Assembly: GCF_024733565.1 (NCBI RefSeq)
Contig: NZ_JANIOC010000006.1
Location: forward strand, 186,001 to 250,000
Length of the DNA: 64,000 bases
Reading direction: 5' to 3'
From: Rossellomorea sp. SC111
GTDB lineage: Bacteria > Bacillota > Bacilli > Bacillales > Bacillaceae_B
A program made the translations under genes and the position numbers. Numbering within the stretch: the first letter of the stretch is position 1; each line of letters opens with the position of its first letter. Of this stretch, positions 1 through 9,038 are shown piece by piece. Below the pieces are notes generated by a model that was given only the letters and a program-made list of their open reading frames with translations, was not told the origin of the DNA and searched no databases.

Positions 1-3
1 TAA

Positions 4-963
4 GTGGGTTTTTTTGATATTCTGACGATCCTCATCCCATCAACATTACTGTGGGCGACACCACTTATTTTCACTGCTTTGGGAGGGGCGTTCTCAGAGC
101 GTTCAGGCGTAGTAAATATCGGACTTGAAGGTCTGATGGTCATAGGTGCATTCTCAAGTATCGTATTTAACCTTGCATTTGCTGATACTTTCGGTGCTGC
201 GACACCATGGGTGGCTTTGATCATTGCCATGGCGATGGGGGCACTGCTTGCCATCCTGCATGCAGTTGCTTCTATAACATTCAGGGCTGACCAGGTCGTT
301 TCCGGTGTCGCCATCAACCTTCTTGCAGTGGGATTGACTCTTTTCTTGGTCAAACGTATATATGGAAAGGGACAAACGGATATCATCTCTGAAGGATTCG
401 GCAAAATCGATGTTCCTTTACTACACAAGATTCCGGTCATCGGAGATATATTCTTTTCTAACACATATTGGCCGCCATTCGTCGCGATCCTTGTATCCTT
501 CATTGTCTGGTTCATTATGTTCAAAACTCCATTCGGCTTAAGATTGCGTTCTGTAGGTGAGCATCCTATGGCCGCAGACACAATGGGGATCAATGTTACG
601 AAGATGCGCTATATCGGTGTCATCATTTCCGGCGCTTTTGCAGGTGTCGGAGGGGGAGTATATGCGCAGGCGATTTCCTCTGACTTCAGTCATGCAACAA
701 TCAGTGGACAAGGGTTCATGGCCCTTGCAGCCTTGATCTTCGGGAAATGGCATCCACTTGGAGCCATGGGAGCGGCCCTGTTCTTCGGCTTCGCTCAAAG
801 TTTAAGTATCATCGGATCAAGTATCCCGTTGTTTGAAAACATCCCTAGTGTATTCCTGTTGATTGCGCCATATGTGCTTACCATTCTGGCACTAACCGGC
901 TTCATCGGTCGAGCAGATGCACCTAAAGCTCTTGGTACTCCATACATCAAAGGAAACCGTTAA
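4..963 (+). CDS. nupQ: Nucleoside ABC transporter permease (NupQ-like)
   Basis: This is an integral membrane permease subunit of the BPD_transp_2 family that, with a BMP-type lipoprotein, an ATPase and a sister permease, imports nucleosides. The 319-residue length equals that remembered for B. subtilis NupQ. The N-terminus starts with a hydrophobic helix followed by the Gly/Glu-rich stretch ERSGVVNIGLEGLMV that is typical of the family, then about eight further hydrophobic segments. The start is GTG at 4, directly abutting TAA at 1-3, which is probably the stop of the preceding permease gene, so the pair would be translationally coupled. A terminator follows. Nucleoside specificity is inferred from family resemblance and could extend to other BMP-system substrates. 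Confidence 0.85.
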   Translation: MGFFDILTILIPSTLLWATPLIFTALGGAFSERSGVVNIGLEGLMVIGAFSSIVFNLAFADTFGAATPWVALIIAMAMGALLAILHAVASITFRADQVVSGVAINLLAVGLTLFLVKRIYGKGQTDIISEGFGKIDVPLLHKIPVIGDIFFSNTYWPPFVAILVSFIVWFIMFKTPFGLRLRSVGEHPMAADTMGINVTKMRYIGVIISGAFAGVGGGVYAQAISSDFSHATISGQGFMALAALIFGKWHPLGAMGAALFFGFAQSLSIIGSSIPLFENIPSVFLLIAPYVLTILALTGFIGRADAPKALGTPYIKGNR

Positions 964-982
964 TAGTATCGAGAATAATTGA

Positions 983-1016
983 AAGGATATCCTGAAAATA
1001 GGGATATCCTTTTTCT
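983..1016 (+). terminator. Rho-independent terminator after nupQ
   Basis: AAGGATATCC (983-992) pairs with GGATATCCTT (1002-1011) and is followed by a T-rich run. It ends the nucleoside transporter transcript. The rest of the 963-1234 gap shows no gene. Confidence 0.8.
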
Positions 1017-1234
1017 TTGTTTAAATTGCGTTTGAAATGGTTTTTGAATCAAACATAAAGGGAAATCCATATGCATATAATGGTTTATTCAAAAGTGTAT
1101 TTTACCAACAGAGGAAGATGCTTGAAATCAATCTCTCTCTACATGTATAGTTATACATAAATACCGCACAATAAGGGTGTTTATTAATTTTGCTTTTAAA
1201 TCGATGAAAGTATGGAACTAAGGAGGACGGTACG

Positions 1235-2509
1235 ATGACAGCCATAAACGAAATAATAAAGAAGAAACCTGGTTACACGCTACATATCGTTCAAACGGAT
1301 AAGTATAAAACCAATAGCCTCGTATTAAAGATGAAAGCCCCCCTCGACCCCGAAACAATTACGTTACGGGGATTGCTCCCCCATGTAATGCAGAGCAGCA
1401 CAAAGACCTATCGGAGCACAACTGAGTTACGCTCCCATCTGGATGAGTTATATGGAGCGAACTTTTTTGTGGATTTAGGTAAAAAAGGTGAGTACCATGT
1501 GGTCAGTATGTCTGTTGAAATCGCCAACGAAAAGTTTTTGAAGGATTCTGAGCCCCTGCTTCAAAAAGGAATCGAATTCCTTGCAGATGTCCTTCAGAAC
1601 CCTCTTGTTGAAAACAATGAGTTCGACAAGAAAACAGTCGAAAAAGAAAAACGGAATCAAAAGGTAAGAATTCAAGCAGTATATGACGATAAAATGCGCT
1701 ATGCCAATTCAAGACTCGTGGAAGAAATGTGTAAGGGTGAGCGTTTCGCCCTCCATGTAAACGGTGTAAGTGAAGAAGTGGAGTCCATTACTTCGAAGAA
1801 TTTATATGATTATTATCAAAAAGTGATGGATGAAGATCAGTTTGATCTTTATGTGATCGGTGATGTCGATGTTAAAGAGGTTGAAAGCCTCTGTGATCGA
1901 CTGCTTGAATTAAGTGAACGTACTCCTAAACAAGTAGATGCTTCCCTTGTGAAGGAAAAGGAAAAAGAAAACGTGGTAAAAGAAAAACAGGATGTGAAAC
2001 AAGGAAAGCTGAACATGGGTTATCGTACACATACTCAATATGGCGACGATGACTATTTCGCTCTTCAAGTATTCAATGGTATTTTCGGGGGCTTCTCCCA
2101 TTCCAAATTGTTCATCAATGTGAGGGAGAAAGCGAGCCTGGCATATTATGCTGCGAGCCGTCTCGAGAGTCATAAAGGTTTATTGATGGTGATGTCCGGT
2201 ATCGAATTTGAGAAGTATGATCAAGCGGTAGGAATCATCAACGAGCAGCTTCAGGCGATGAAGGATGGAGACTTCACGGATGGAGAAATCGACCAGACTA
2301 AAGCGGTCATCCGTAACCAGCTCCTTGAAACCATCGACACGTCAAGAGGTTTGGTTGAAGTTCTTTACCATAATGCCGTAGCTCATGAAGAAATCGACCT
2401 GAAACATTGGTTGGATGAGATTGAGAAGACAACAAAAGATGATATCGTAAAAGCCGCAAATAAAGTTGAACTTGATACGATTTACTTTCTAACAGGAATG
2501 GAGGGATAA
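1235..2509 (+). CDS. ymfF: YmfF, M16-like protein for EF-P modification
   Basis: This is an M16-family (insulinase/pitrilysin fold) protein of 424 residues. In Bacillus, YmfF and YmfH are needed for the 5-aminopentanol modification of elongation factor P, completed by the YmfI reductase; the biochemical role of YmfF is not settled. The usual zinc motif HxxEH is missing: the equivalent N-terminal region reads LLPHVMQSS, so this is the inactive-type partner, as expected for an M16 heterodimer. The strong ribosome site AAGGAGG lies at 1221-1227. Its stop is 2 bases from the start of ymfH, so the two are probably co-translated. Some databases spell the gene yfmF. Confidence 0.88.
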   Translation: MTAINEIIKKKPGYTLHIVQTDKYKTNSLVLKMKAPLDPETITLRGLLPHVMQSSTKTYRSTTELRSHLDELYGANFFVDLGKKGEYHVVSMSVEIANEKFLKDSEPLLQKGIEFLADVLQNPLVENNEFDKKTVEKEKRNQKVRIQAVYDDKMRYANSRLVEEMCKGERFALHVNGVSEEVESITSKNLYDYYQKVMDEDQFDLYVIGDVDVKEVESLCDRLLELSERTPKQVDASLVKEKEKENVVKEKQDVKQGKLNMGYRTHTQYGDDDYFALQVFNGIFGGFSHSKLFINVREKASLAYYAASRLESHKGLLMVMSGIEFEKYDQAVGIINEQLQAMKDGDFTDGEIDQTKAVIRNQLLETIDTSRGLVEVLYHNAVAHEEIDLKHWLDEIEKTTKDDIVKAANKVELDTIYFLTGMEG

Positions 2510-2511
2510 AG

Positions 2512-3801
2512 ATGAAGAAAATTTCCTTCGATCAATTACAAGAAAATTTGTACTATGAAAAAATGTCAAATGGTCTCGACGTATATATCCTCCCGAAAAA
2601 AGGGTTTAACAAGACGTATGCTACATTTACAACGAAATATGGAAGCATCGACAATCATTTTGTCCCTTTGGATGAAGATGAATTCGTCAAAGTACCCGAT
2701 GGAATCGCCCATTTCTTAGAACATAAACTGTTTGAAAAAGAGGATGGAGATGTCTTTCAACAATTCAGTCGCCAAGGGGCATCAGCCAATGCCTTCACTT
2801 CTTTTACACGAACAGCTTATCTATTCTCAAGTACGACAAATGTAGAACGAAATTTAGAAACACTCATCGATTTCGTACAAGATCCGTACTTTACGGAGAA
2901 AACGGTGGAAAAGGAAAAAGGCATCATCGGGCAGGAAATCACCATGTATGATGATAATCCTGATTGGCGTTTATACTTCGGTGTAATCCAGAATATGTAT
3001 AAGAATCACCCTGTGAAAATTGATATTGCAGGAACGATCGAATCCATCACCCCGATTACAAAGGATATGCTCTATCAGTGTTATAATACATTCTACCATC
3101 CAAGTAATATGCTCTTATTCGTGGTTGGATCGGTGGATCCCGAACAGGTCATGAATCAGGTCCGTTCGAATCAGGAAAAGAAAGATTATGAAAAAATGCC
3201 TGAAATCAAGCGTAAATTCGACGATGAACCAGAGACAGTCGCGGAGAAAAAACAGGTTCTTAAGATGAACGTTCAAAGTCCTAAATGTATCGTCGGACTG
3301 AAAGCTCCGGAACCTACCCAGCAGGGGCGGGAAATGCTTAGACAAGAGCTTTCCATGAATGTTTTTCTTGATATGCTGTTCGGGAAGAGTTCACCGTACT
3401 ATTCCGAACTTTATAATGATGGCTTGATCGATGAGACATTCCATTATGACTATACACAGGAAAATGGCTTTGGTTTCCTTACAGTCGGAGGAGATACGGA
3501 AAAGCCGGATGAACTTTCTGAGAAGGTACAATCGCTGCTCCTGAAAGCTAAACAGGAATCTCTATTTACTGAGGAAAATCTTGAGAGAACGAAGAAGAAG
3601 AAGATTGGTGCATTCCTGCGTGCCATCAATTCTCCTGAGTATATTGCGAATCAATTTACCCGCTATGCCTTCAATGAAATGGATTTATTTGAAGTCGTGC
3701 CTACCCTTGAATCGTTGAAATATGAAGATATCCAGGCGGTTGCGGGGTTCATTATCAGTGAAGAACGATTTACGGTATGTCAGGTCGTACCTAAATCATA
3801 A
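2512..3801 (+). CDS. ymfH: YmfH, M16 zinc-peptidase-like protein for EF-P modification
   Basis: This is the M16-family partner of YmfF, 429 residues. It retains the inverted zinc-binding motif HFLEH at residues 67-71 and a downstream acidic segment EKGIIGQEI that would supply the third zinc ligand, so it is the catalytically competent half of the pair. The C-terminal half is the second M16 domain. Together with YmfF and YmfI it is required for EF-P 5-aminopentanol modification in Bacillus. Whether peptidase activity itself is needed is not evident from the sequence. It lies in the ymfF-ymfH-ymfI operon. Confidence 0.88.
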   Translation: MKKISFDQLQENLYYEKMSNGLDVYILPKKGFNKTYATFTTKYGSIDNHFVPLDEDEFVKVPDGIAHFLEHKLFEKEDGDVFQQFSRQGASANAFTSFTRTAYLFSSTTNVERNLETLIDFVQDPYFTEKTVEKEKGIIGQEITMYDDNPDWRLYFGVIQNMYKNHPVKIDIAGTIESITPITKDMLYQCYNTFYHPSNMLLFVVGSVDPEQVMNQVRSNQEKKDYEKMPEIKRKFDDEPETVAEKKQVLKMNVQSPKCIVGLKAPEPTQQGREMLRQELSMNVFLDMLFGKSSPYYSELYNDGLIDETFHYDYTQENGFGFLTVGGDTEKPDELSEKVQSLLLKAKQESLFTEENLERTKKKKIGAFLRAINSPEYIANQFTRYAFNEMDLFEVVPTLESLKYEDIQAVAGFIISEERFTVCQVVPKS

Positions 3802-3804
3802 TGG

Positions 3805-3838
3805 GAGGGGAGCTATCCTTTTTATAGGATAGTTCCTC
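3805..3838 (+). other. Hairpin between ymfH and ymfI
   Basis: An imperfect stem (about 12 pairs, CTATCC/GGATAG core) lies in the short gap between ymfH and ymfI. There is no clear U-run behind it, so it may be a weak terminator or a processing hairpin. Confidence 0.45.
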
Positions 3839-3870
3839 TATTTATGTGAATGACGTTTGGAGTGAAGCAA

Positions 3871-4587
3871 ATGAAATATGCATTAATTACAGGGGCATCA
3901 GGTGGAATCGGGAGCAGTACTGCCCTTACATTGGCAGAGGAGGGGTGGAATCTATACTTGCATTATCATTCCAATGAAGATGCAATGAAAGAATTGGTTC
4001 ATAAAGTTGAAGCGTTGGGAGTGGAGGCGATCCCCATTCAGGTGAATCTTGCCAACCCTGAGAAATTGGATAATCTTGTCCGTTCCATATTTCAACTCGA
4101 TGCGATCATTTACTGTAGTGGAAATTCTACCTGGGGTCTCTTCCAGGACCACTCAGAAGACGATATGGATCAGATGATCAACCTTCATGTCAAAAGTCCG
4201 ATGCTCCTTGTTCAAAAACTCCTGCCTAAGTTGATTGACCGGAAAGGGGCGATTGTCATGGTGAGTTCAATCTGGGGACAGATAGGAGGTGCCTGTGAGG
4301 TTGTATATTCAACCGTCAAAGGTGCTCAAATAGCATTTGTGAAATCCTTGAGTAAAGAGCTTGCATTAAGCGGGGTAAGGGTAAACGCCATAGCACCCGG
4401 TGCCGTTGATACGTCCATGATGGGCTCATTCACTGATGAAGATAAAGATGCGATCCGTGAAGAGATCCCTTTTGGCCGGTTTGCTCAACCAGGGGAAATC
4501 GCGGACTCCATTCAGTTCCTTCTATCATCCAGGGCCTCATATATTACAGGTCAAACCCTTTCCGTCAATGGTGGATGGCACACATAA
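3871..4587 (+). CDS. ymfI: EF-P 5-aminopentanone reductase YmfI (SDR)
   Basis: This short-chain dehydrogenase/reductase reduces the 5-aminopentanone group on EF-P to 5-aminopentanol. The cofactor motif TGASGGIG is at residues 7-14, the catalytic Ser near 132-133 and YSTVK (Tyr146, Lys150) follow, and the C-terminus ends in the SDR signature GQTLSVNGGWH. I chose ATG at 3871 because GGAG at 3859-3862 sits 8 bases upstream; an in-frame ATG at 3850 would add seven residues without a ribosome site. It directly follows ymfFH, which supports the EF-P role over a FabG-type function. The product is 238 residues. Confidence 0.85.
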   Translation: MKYALITGASGGIGSSTALTLAEEGWNLYLHYHSNEDAMKELVHKVEALGVEAIPIQVNLANPEKLDNLVRSIFQLDAIIYCSGNSTWGLFQDHSEDDMDQMINLHVKSPMLLVQKLLPKLIDRKGAIVMVSSIWGQIGGACEVVYSTVKGAQIAFVKSLSKELALSGVRVNAIAPGAVDTSMMGSFTDEDKDAIREEIPFGRFAQPGEIADSIQFLLSSRASYITGQTLSVNGGWHT

Positions 4588-4675
4588 AAAAATTTTCAAA
4601 CAGATGATTCCAGCGCATAATTTCTCCTCCGGGATACAAACTAAGGTTGTATTTCAATAAAGGAGGTCATGACAA

Positions 4676-4933
4676 ATGTCTGTATTAGATAACTGGTCTG
4701 ATTGGAAAAACTTTTTAGGGGAACGCCTAAACCAGGCAGAACACGGCGGTATGGAGCACGAAACGGTAAATGACTTGGCTTATCAAATCGGTGATTACTT
4801 AGCCAATCAAGTCGAAGCTAAGAACGATCAGGAAAAAGTATTAGCGGATTTATGGTCAGTCGCGTCTCCAGAAGAGCAACATGCCATCGCCAATATGATG
4901 GTCAAGCTTGTTAATAATAACGGCGGTCGTTAA
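4676..4933 (+). CDS. ymfJ: DUF3243 family protein YmfJ
   Basis: This is a small acidic soluble protein of 85 residues that matches the conserved Bacillus YmfJ (DUF3243) in size, position and composition. No catalytic motif is visible and its function is unknown to me. It has a good ribosome site AAAGGAGG at 4660-4667. It is followed immediately by a strong terminator, so it ends the ymfF-ymfJ transcription unit. Confidence 0.8.
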   Translation: MSVLDNWSDWKNFLGERLNQAEHGGMEHETVNDLAYQIGDYLANQVEAKNDQEKVLADLWSVASPEEQHAIANMMVKLVNNNGGR

Positions 4934-4958
4934 GGAGAGGGATTTCCCTCTCCTTTTT
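4932..4958 (+). terminator. Terminator after ymfJ
   Basis: AAGGAGAGGG (4932-4941) pairs perfectly with CCCTCTCCTT (4946-4955) around a 4-base loop, followed by T residues. The stem overlaps the ymfJ stop codon. Confidence 0.88.
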
Positions 4959-5163
4959 CTTATGGGGAATGACTAACACCACATAATATTGGTCTTCAAG
5001 TTATCATTTCAGGTATTAATGAGAAATTGCACATATTTATGTAGGTTTTGCTTTTCTATTGCCAGAAAATCATTTATTATAATACCTAGATGTTTAAATA
5101 AATTTTCGAATTATGTCAATTTATATCGAAGTGGATGTCACAGTTTTTCAGGGGAGGTAAGCG

Positions 5164-5955
5164 ATGGAACGCAAGGAATGGTATTTAGAATATGAAATAC
5201 AAAAAAATCGTCCAGGCCTCTTAGGTGATATATCCTCGTTATTAGGAATGCTTTCTATCAATATAGTGACGATAAATGGTGTGGATGAAGGAAGAAGGGG
5301 AATGCTTCTCCTTGCCAATAATGATGAACAGATCATGAGGCTTGAATCCATCCTGCAAACGATGGATACAATCAATGTGACAAAGCTCCGGGAACCTAAA
5401 TTAAGGGATCGTCTTGCTGTGCGTCACGGCCGCTATATCCAACGTGATGCCGACGACAAGAAAACGTTTCGATTTGTTCGTGATGAGCTTGGTTTATTAG
5501 TTGATTTTTTAGCTGAATTATTTAAGCAGGAGGGACACAAGCTTGTTGGGATCAGAGGGATGCCCCGGGTAGGGAAGACCGAATCCATCGTGGCATCAAG
5601 TGTATGTGCGAATAAGAAGTGGCTTTTTGTCTCTTCTACATTATTAAAGCAAACGATACGAAGCAAGCTCATTGAAGATGAGTATTCCGCTGAGAACTTA
5701 TTTATTATAGACGGCATCGTTTCTACACGCCGTGCAAGTGAGAAACATTGGCAGCTGGTGAGGGAGATCATGAGATTACCTGCTGTGAAAGTAATTGAAC
5801 ATCCTGATGTATTCGTTCAAAACTCTGAATATTCACTTGAAGATTTTGATTATATCATTGAACTTAGAAACGATCCTGATGAAGAAATTACATACGAATT
5901 AGTTGAACAAAATAATCTATTTCAAAATTCCGATTTTGGAGGTTTTGATTTTTAA
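5164..5955 (+). CDS. ymfK: YmfK, DUF3388 protein with ACT-like domain and P-loop
   Basis: This is a 263-residue protein conserved in Bacillus at this locus; its function is unknown. Residues about 5-75 look like an ACT-type regulatory domain (NRPGLLGDISSLLGML, then strand-forming segments). A Walker A-like loop GMPRVGKT is at residues 132-139, followed by strands ending KWLFVS and LFIIDGIV that resemble the nucleotide-binding core of a small P-loop ATPase. The ribosome site GGGGAGG is at 5151-5157. It precedes rodZ by 19 bases, so the two are probably co-transcribed. I do not know the ligand or the partner. Confidence 0.75.
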   Translation: MERKEWYLEYEIQKNRPGLLGDISSLLGMLSINIVTINGVDEGRRGMLLLANNDEQIMRLESILQTMDTINVTKLREPKLRDRLAVRHGRYIQRDADDKKTFRFVRDELGLLVDFLAELFKQEGHKLVGIRGMPRVGKTESIVASSVCANKKWLFVSSTLLKQTIRSKLIEDEYSAENLFIIDGIVSTRRASEKHWQLVREIMRLPAVKVIEHPDVFVQNSEYSLEDFDYIIELRNDPDEEITYELVEQNNLFQNSDFGGFDF

Positions 5956-5974
5956 TATTGGAAGGTGTTAAGTA

Positions 5975-6874
5975 GTGACGGAATTAGGAAATCGTTTAAA
6001 GGAAGCTCGAGAGGCGAAAGATTACAGCCTTGATGATTTACAAAGGATAACAAAAATACAAAAACGCTATTTGATTGGGATTGAAGAAGGGAATTATGAT
6101 GCGATGCCGGGTAAATTCTACGTGCGCGCATTCATTAAGCAATATTGTGAAGCAGTCGGACTTCCTCCCGAGGTGATTTTCGAAGAACACAAGGATGAAA
6201 TCCCGACGACCTATGAAGATGAAATCCCGATTTCCCTTTCAAGGGTGCAATCCCGGAAGAGTGTTCCAGAGAGCTCGACGAAGGTATTTGACTTTTTACC
6301 GAAGCTGCTCATAGCTCTATTTGTCATTGGTGCACTGATTGCCTTATGGGTATTTTGGCAAGGGAAAGTAGGGGACAAGGCACCTGAATCCAACCAAACA
6401 GAAAACCAGACACAAGTGGATGTTGATGAGAATAAGAGTGCTGAAGGCGAGAAGCCTGAAGATGAAACTAAGGATAAAGAACAGACCGAAGAACCGAAGC
6501 CTTCAGAAGATCAAAAAAACGGGGAAGATACTTCGCAGCCTGAACAGTCTTTAGAAGCAGTGGATTCCTCAGACTATAAAACGACGTACGAATTGAATAA
6601 TGCAAAAGAATTCAAGCTGGAATTGTCAGCTAAGGGAGACACGTGGGTAAAAGTCTTTAACACCGACGAGCAGGTTTTGTTTGAAGGACTGTTGAAACAG
6701 GGAAGTAAAAAGGACTTTGACCTTTCCGATGATAAACAGGCATACCTCATTATTGGAGATGCTTCGAATACGGATATAAGTGTGAACGGTAAACAGCTTG
6801 AGTATAAAATATCTGCAACAGATGTCGTGAGGCAGGATATCATCATCAATTACGTACCGCACTCAGAGCAATAA
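5975..6874 (+). CDS. rodZ: RodZ-like cell-shape protein (YmfM)
   Basis: This is a bitopic membrane protein of the RodZ family, which couples MreB filaments to the peptidoglycan elongation machinery. Residues 1-70 form a Cro/CI-type helix-turn-helix (GNRLKEAREAKDYSLDDL). One transmembrane helix lies near residues 108-128 (LLIALFVIGALIALWVFW), followed by an acidic Glu/Lys/Pro-rich linker at about 135-185 and a C-terminal DUF4115 beta domain outside the membrane. It starts with GTG at 5975. It is 299 residues, close to B. subtilis YmfM, and shares the canonical neighbours ymfK and pgsA. Confidence 0.87.
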   Translation: MTELGNRLKEAREAKDYSLDDLQRITKIQKRYLIGIEEGNYDAMPGKFYVRAFIKQYCEAVGLPPEVIFEEHKDEIPTTYEDEIPISLSRVQSRKSVPESSTKVFDFLPKLLIALFVIGALIALWVFWQGKVGDKAPESNQTENQTQVDVDENKSAEGEKPEDETKDKEQTEEPKPSEDQKNGEDTSQPEQSLEAVDSSDYKTTYELNNAKEFKLELSAKGDTWVKVFNTDEQVLFEGLLKQGSKKDFDLSDDKQAYLIIGDASNTDISVNGKQLEYKISATDVVRQDIIINYVPHSEQ

Positions 6875-6883
6875 TTGAAACGG

Positions 6884-6907
6884 GGGGAGTTTTAATAACT
6901 CCTTTTT
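6884..6907 (+). terminator. Weak terminator after rodZ
   Basis: GGAGTT (6886-6891) pairs with AACTCC (6897-6902) and is followed by TTTTT. The stem is only 6 pairs, so some read-through into pgsA is likely. Confidence 0.55.
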
Positions 6908-6955
6908 CTTACATACTAAGGGTATACGCGTTTTTAAAGCATTGGAGGTAGAAAG

Positions 6956-7534
6956 GTGAACTTACCTAATAAGATTACAGTATCAAGGATATTTTTGATT
7001 CCATTATTTTTAATCATCATGCTTGCACCGTTCAATTGGGGTGAGATGATGTTTCTAGGGGCGGAAATGCCGGTCAAGCATTTTGTGGGAGCTTTGATTT
7101 TTATCATTGCGGCAACGACGGATTGGATTGACGGGTATTATGCCAGAAAACTGGACCTGGTGACAAATTTGGGGAAATTCTTAGACCCGTTGGCAGATAA
7201 ATTGCTTGTATCGGCTGCGCTTATCGTACTTGTCGAGTTGGGCCTTGCCCCATCGTGGATCGTCATCATCATCATCAGTCGTGAGTTTGCCGTAACAGGT
7301 CTTCGTCTCGTATTAGCGGGGGAAGGGGAAGTGGTTGCAGCAGGTCAACTCGGCAAGATTAAAACCTGGGCACAGATCATCGCAATCTCAGCCCTTCTTC
7401 TTCATAACGCCATTTTCGAACTGATCGATCTTCCATTTGCTACGATTGCTTTATGGGTTGCTATGTTCTTTACAATTTGGTCAGGATGGGACTATTTCAA
7501 ACATAATAAAAAAGCATTTGTGAATTCGAAATAA
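6956..7534 (+). CDS. pgsA: CDP-diacylglycerol-glycerol-3-phosphate 3-phosphatidyltransferase
   Basis: This enzyme makes phosphatidylglycerophosphate from CDP-diacylglycerol and glycerol 3-phosphate, the committed step to phosphatidylglycerol and cardiolipin. The CDP-alcohol phosphotransferase motif DGx2ARx8Gx3Dx3D is complete: it runs from Asp59-Gly60 through Ala63-Arg64 and Gly73 to Asp77 and Asp81. The protein is 192 residues with about five hydrophobic helices and lies in the cytoplasmic membrane. It starts with GTG at 6956 after the ribosome site GGAGGTAG. It is in the conserved rodZ-pgsA-cinA-recA order. Confidence 0.93.
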   Translation: MNLPNKITVSRIFLIPLFLIIMLAPFNWGEMMFLGAEMPVKHFVGALIFIIAATTDWIDGYYARKLDLVTNLGKFLDPLADKLLVSAALIVLVELGLAPSWIVIIIISREFAVTGLRLVLAGEGEVVAAGQLGKIKTWAQIIAISALLLHNAIFELIDLPFATIALWVAMFFTIWSGWDYFKHNKKAFVNSK

Positions 7535-7605
7535 CAGTGTAAACCAGGGGATTGATTCAAATAGAATCATCCCCTTCTTTTCATCATATTTTAGGGGGAT
7601 TAAAG

Positions 7606-8841
7606 ATGAATGCAGAAATAATAGCGGTTGGTTCTGAGTTGTTGCTCGGACAGATCGTCAATTCCAATGCTCAATTCATTTCCGAGCAGTTAGCTGAAAT
7701 GGGAGTAAATGTGTATTACCACACAAGTGTGGGGGATAATCCTGCCCGTTTACACCAGGCAATTGAGGTAGCGGAGAAGCGAGCGGACTTGTTGATATTC
7801 ACTGGTGGTCTTGGACCCACAAAGGATGATCTGACAAAAGAAACGATTGCAAATGCTTTAGGAACGACTTTAAGCATGGATATTGACGCATTGGAATCGA
7901 TTAAAAGCTATTTTAAAAAGGTCAATCGTGAAATGACTCCGAACAATGAAAAGCAAGCCCTTATATTATCGGGTGCCCACGTATTGAAGAACGAACACGG
8001 TATGGCTCCGGGCATGTTATTGAAAAAGGGCGGCAATGCCTATATGCTTCTCCCTGGTCCGCCGTCTGAAATGAGACCGATGTTTGATAAGCACGGCAAA
8101 CAGGCAATCCTGAACTTAATGAAGAAAAAAGAAGTCATCCACTCACGGGTCCTTCGTTTCTTTGGCATCGGGGAAGCAGAGCTTGAAACGGAATTAGAAG
8201 ATCTGATCGACAGACAAACCAACCCCACCATCGCACCTCTCGCAGGTGACGGAGAGGTGACCTTGAGGCTGACGGCCAAGCACGAGTCAAGGGATATTGC
8301 CATTTCACTATTGGATTCAGTGGAAAAAGAGGTCTTGAACAGGGTGGGAGAATACTTCTACGGTTATAATCAGGATTCCCTTGTCGAAGTGGGGTTCCAT
8401 CTATTAAAAGAGAAGGGCCTTACCCTTTCATGTGCAGAAAGTTTGACTGGAGGACTGTTCCAGGCTCAGCTGACGTCCCTCCCTGGGGCATCTGATGTAT
8501 TAAGTGGTGGGGTAGTCTGCTATCAAGATGACATCAAGACAAGGATTTTATCTGTTAATGATAGTACACTGAAACAGCATTCATCAGTAAGTGAGCAATG
8601 TGCACGGGAACTGGCTGAAAACGTAAGAGAGCTGTTTTCCACCGACATCGGGGTCAGCTTTACAGGTGTAGCAGGACCGGATCCACACCAAGGACAGCCT
8701 GCCGGGACCGTCTGGATTGGATTATCCATGAAGGATGGAACGACCAAGGCATTTCTACTGAACCTTGGCGGTGGCCGGAATGGGAACCGGATGAGAACGG
8801 CGAAGTATGGTTGGCACTATTTGATCAAGGAATTGAGTTAG
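7606..8841 (+). CDS. cinA: CinA, competence/damage-inducible protein, NMN deamidase family
   Basis: This is a two-domain CinA. The N-terminal molybdopterin-binding/COG1058 domain (residues about 1-170) opens with [14 protein letters not shown] and carries [10 protein letters not shown]. The C-terminal CinA domain (about 250-411) contains CAESLTGGL and [16 protein letters not shown] and is the nicotinamide mononucleotide amidohydrolase module. I placed the start at ATG 7606 after TTAGGGGG; an in-frame ATG at 7552 lacks a ribosome site and the added residues do not resemble the family. The protein is 411 residues. In Bacillus, cinA is usually linked to recA and partly SOS/competence-controlled; here a terminator separates them. 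Confidence 0.9.
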   Translation: MNAEIIAVGSELLLGQIVNSNAQFISEQLAEMGVNVYYHTSVGDNPARLHQAIEVAEKRADLLIFTGGLGPTKDDLTKETIANALGTTLSMDIDALESIKSYFKKVNREMTPNNEKQALILSGAHVLKNEHGMAPGMLLKKGGNAYMLLPGPPSEMRPMFDKHGKQAILNLMKKKEVIHSRVLRFFGIGEAELETELEDLIDRQTNPTIAPLAGDGEVTLRLTAKHESRDIAISLLDSVEKEVLNRVGEYFYGYNQDSLVEVGFHLLKEKGLTLSCAESLTGGLFQAQLTSLPGASDVLSGGVVCYQDDIKTRILSVNDSTLKQHSSVSEQCARELAENVRELFSTDIGVSFTGVAGPDPHQGQPAGTVWIGLSMKDGTTKAFLLNLGGGRNGNRMRTAKYGWHYLIKELS

Positions 8842-8847
8842 TTAGTT

Positions 8848-8879
8848 AAAGCTGTCTTCTTTTTGGAGGCAGCTTTTTA
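8848..8879 (+). terminator. Terminator after cinA
   Basis: AAAGCTG (8848-8854) pairs with CAGCTTT (8870-8876), followed by T residues. It separates cinA from the LexA-controlled recA promoter. Confidence 0.75.
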
Positions 8880-8914
8880 TCTTTTTTTAATCCGGCACAT
8901 CCAAAGAAAAAAAC

Positions 8915-8928
8915 CGAATGAATGTTCG
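8915..8928 (+). promoter_or_regulatory. LexA (DinR) operator of recA
   Basis: CGAATGAATGTTCG is a good match to the Bacillus SOS box CGAAC-N4-GTTCG, with a perfect right half and one change in the left half. It lies 111 bases before the recA start. A promoter must overlap it, but I could not place its hexamers with confidence. Confidence 0.85.
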
Positions 8929-9038
8929 ATTTTTTTCTTGTTTTCTCTAATAAAAACGTTTATAGTATAGATAGGTTGGATTTGAGACAAACTTATAAGT
9001 TGTCAATTACAAGGTTTATATTCAAAGGAGGAAGATTT

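Noticed and set aside
4..963. Simple sugar (ribose) permease instead of nucleoside permease
   Set aside because: The ERSGVVNIGLEGLMV region and length fit the BMP-linked nucleoside type better, although the wider family includes sugar permeases.
4989..5195. 68-codon frame before and into ymfK
   Set aside because: It overlaps the start of ymfK in another frame and lacks a ribosome site and protein-like composition.
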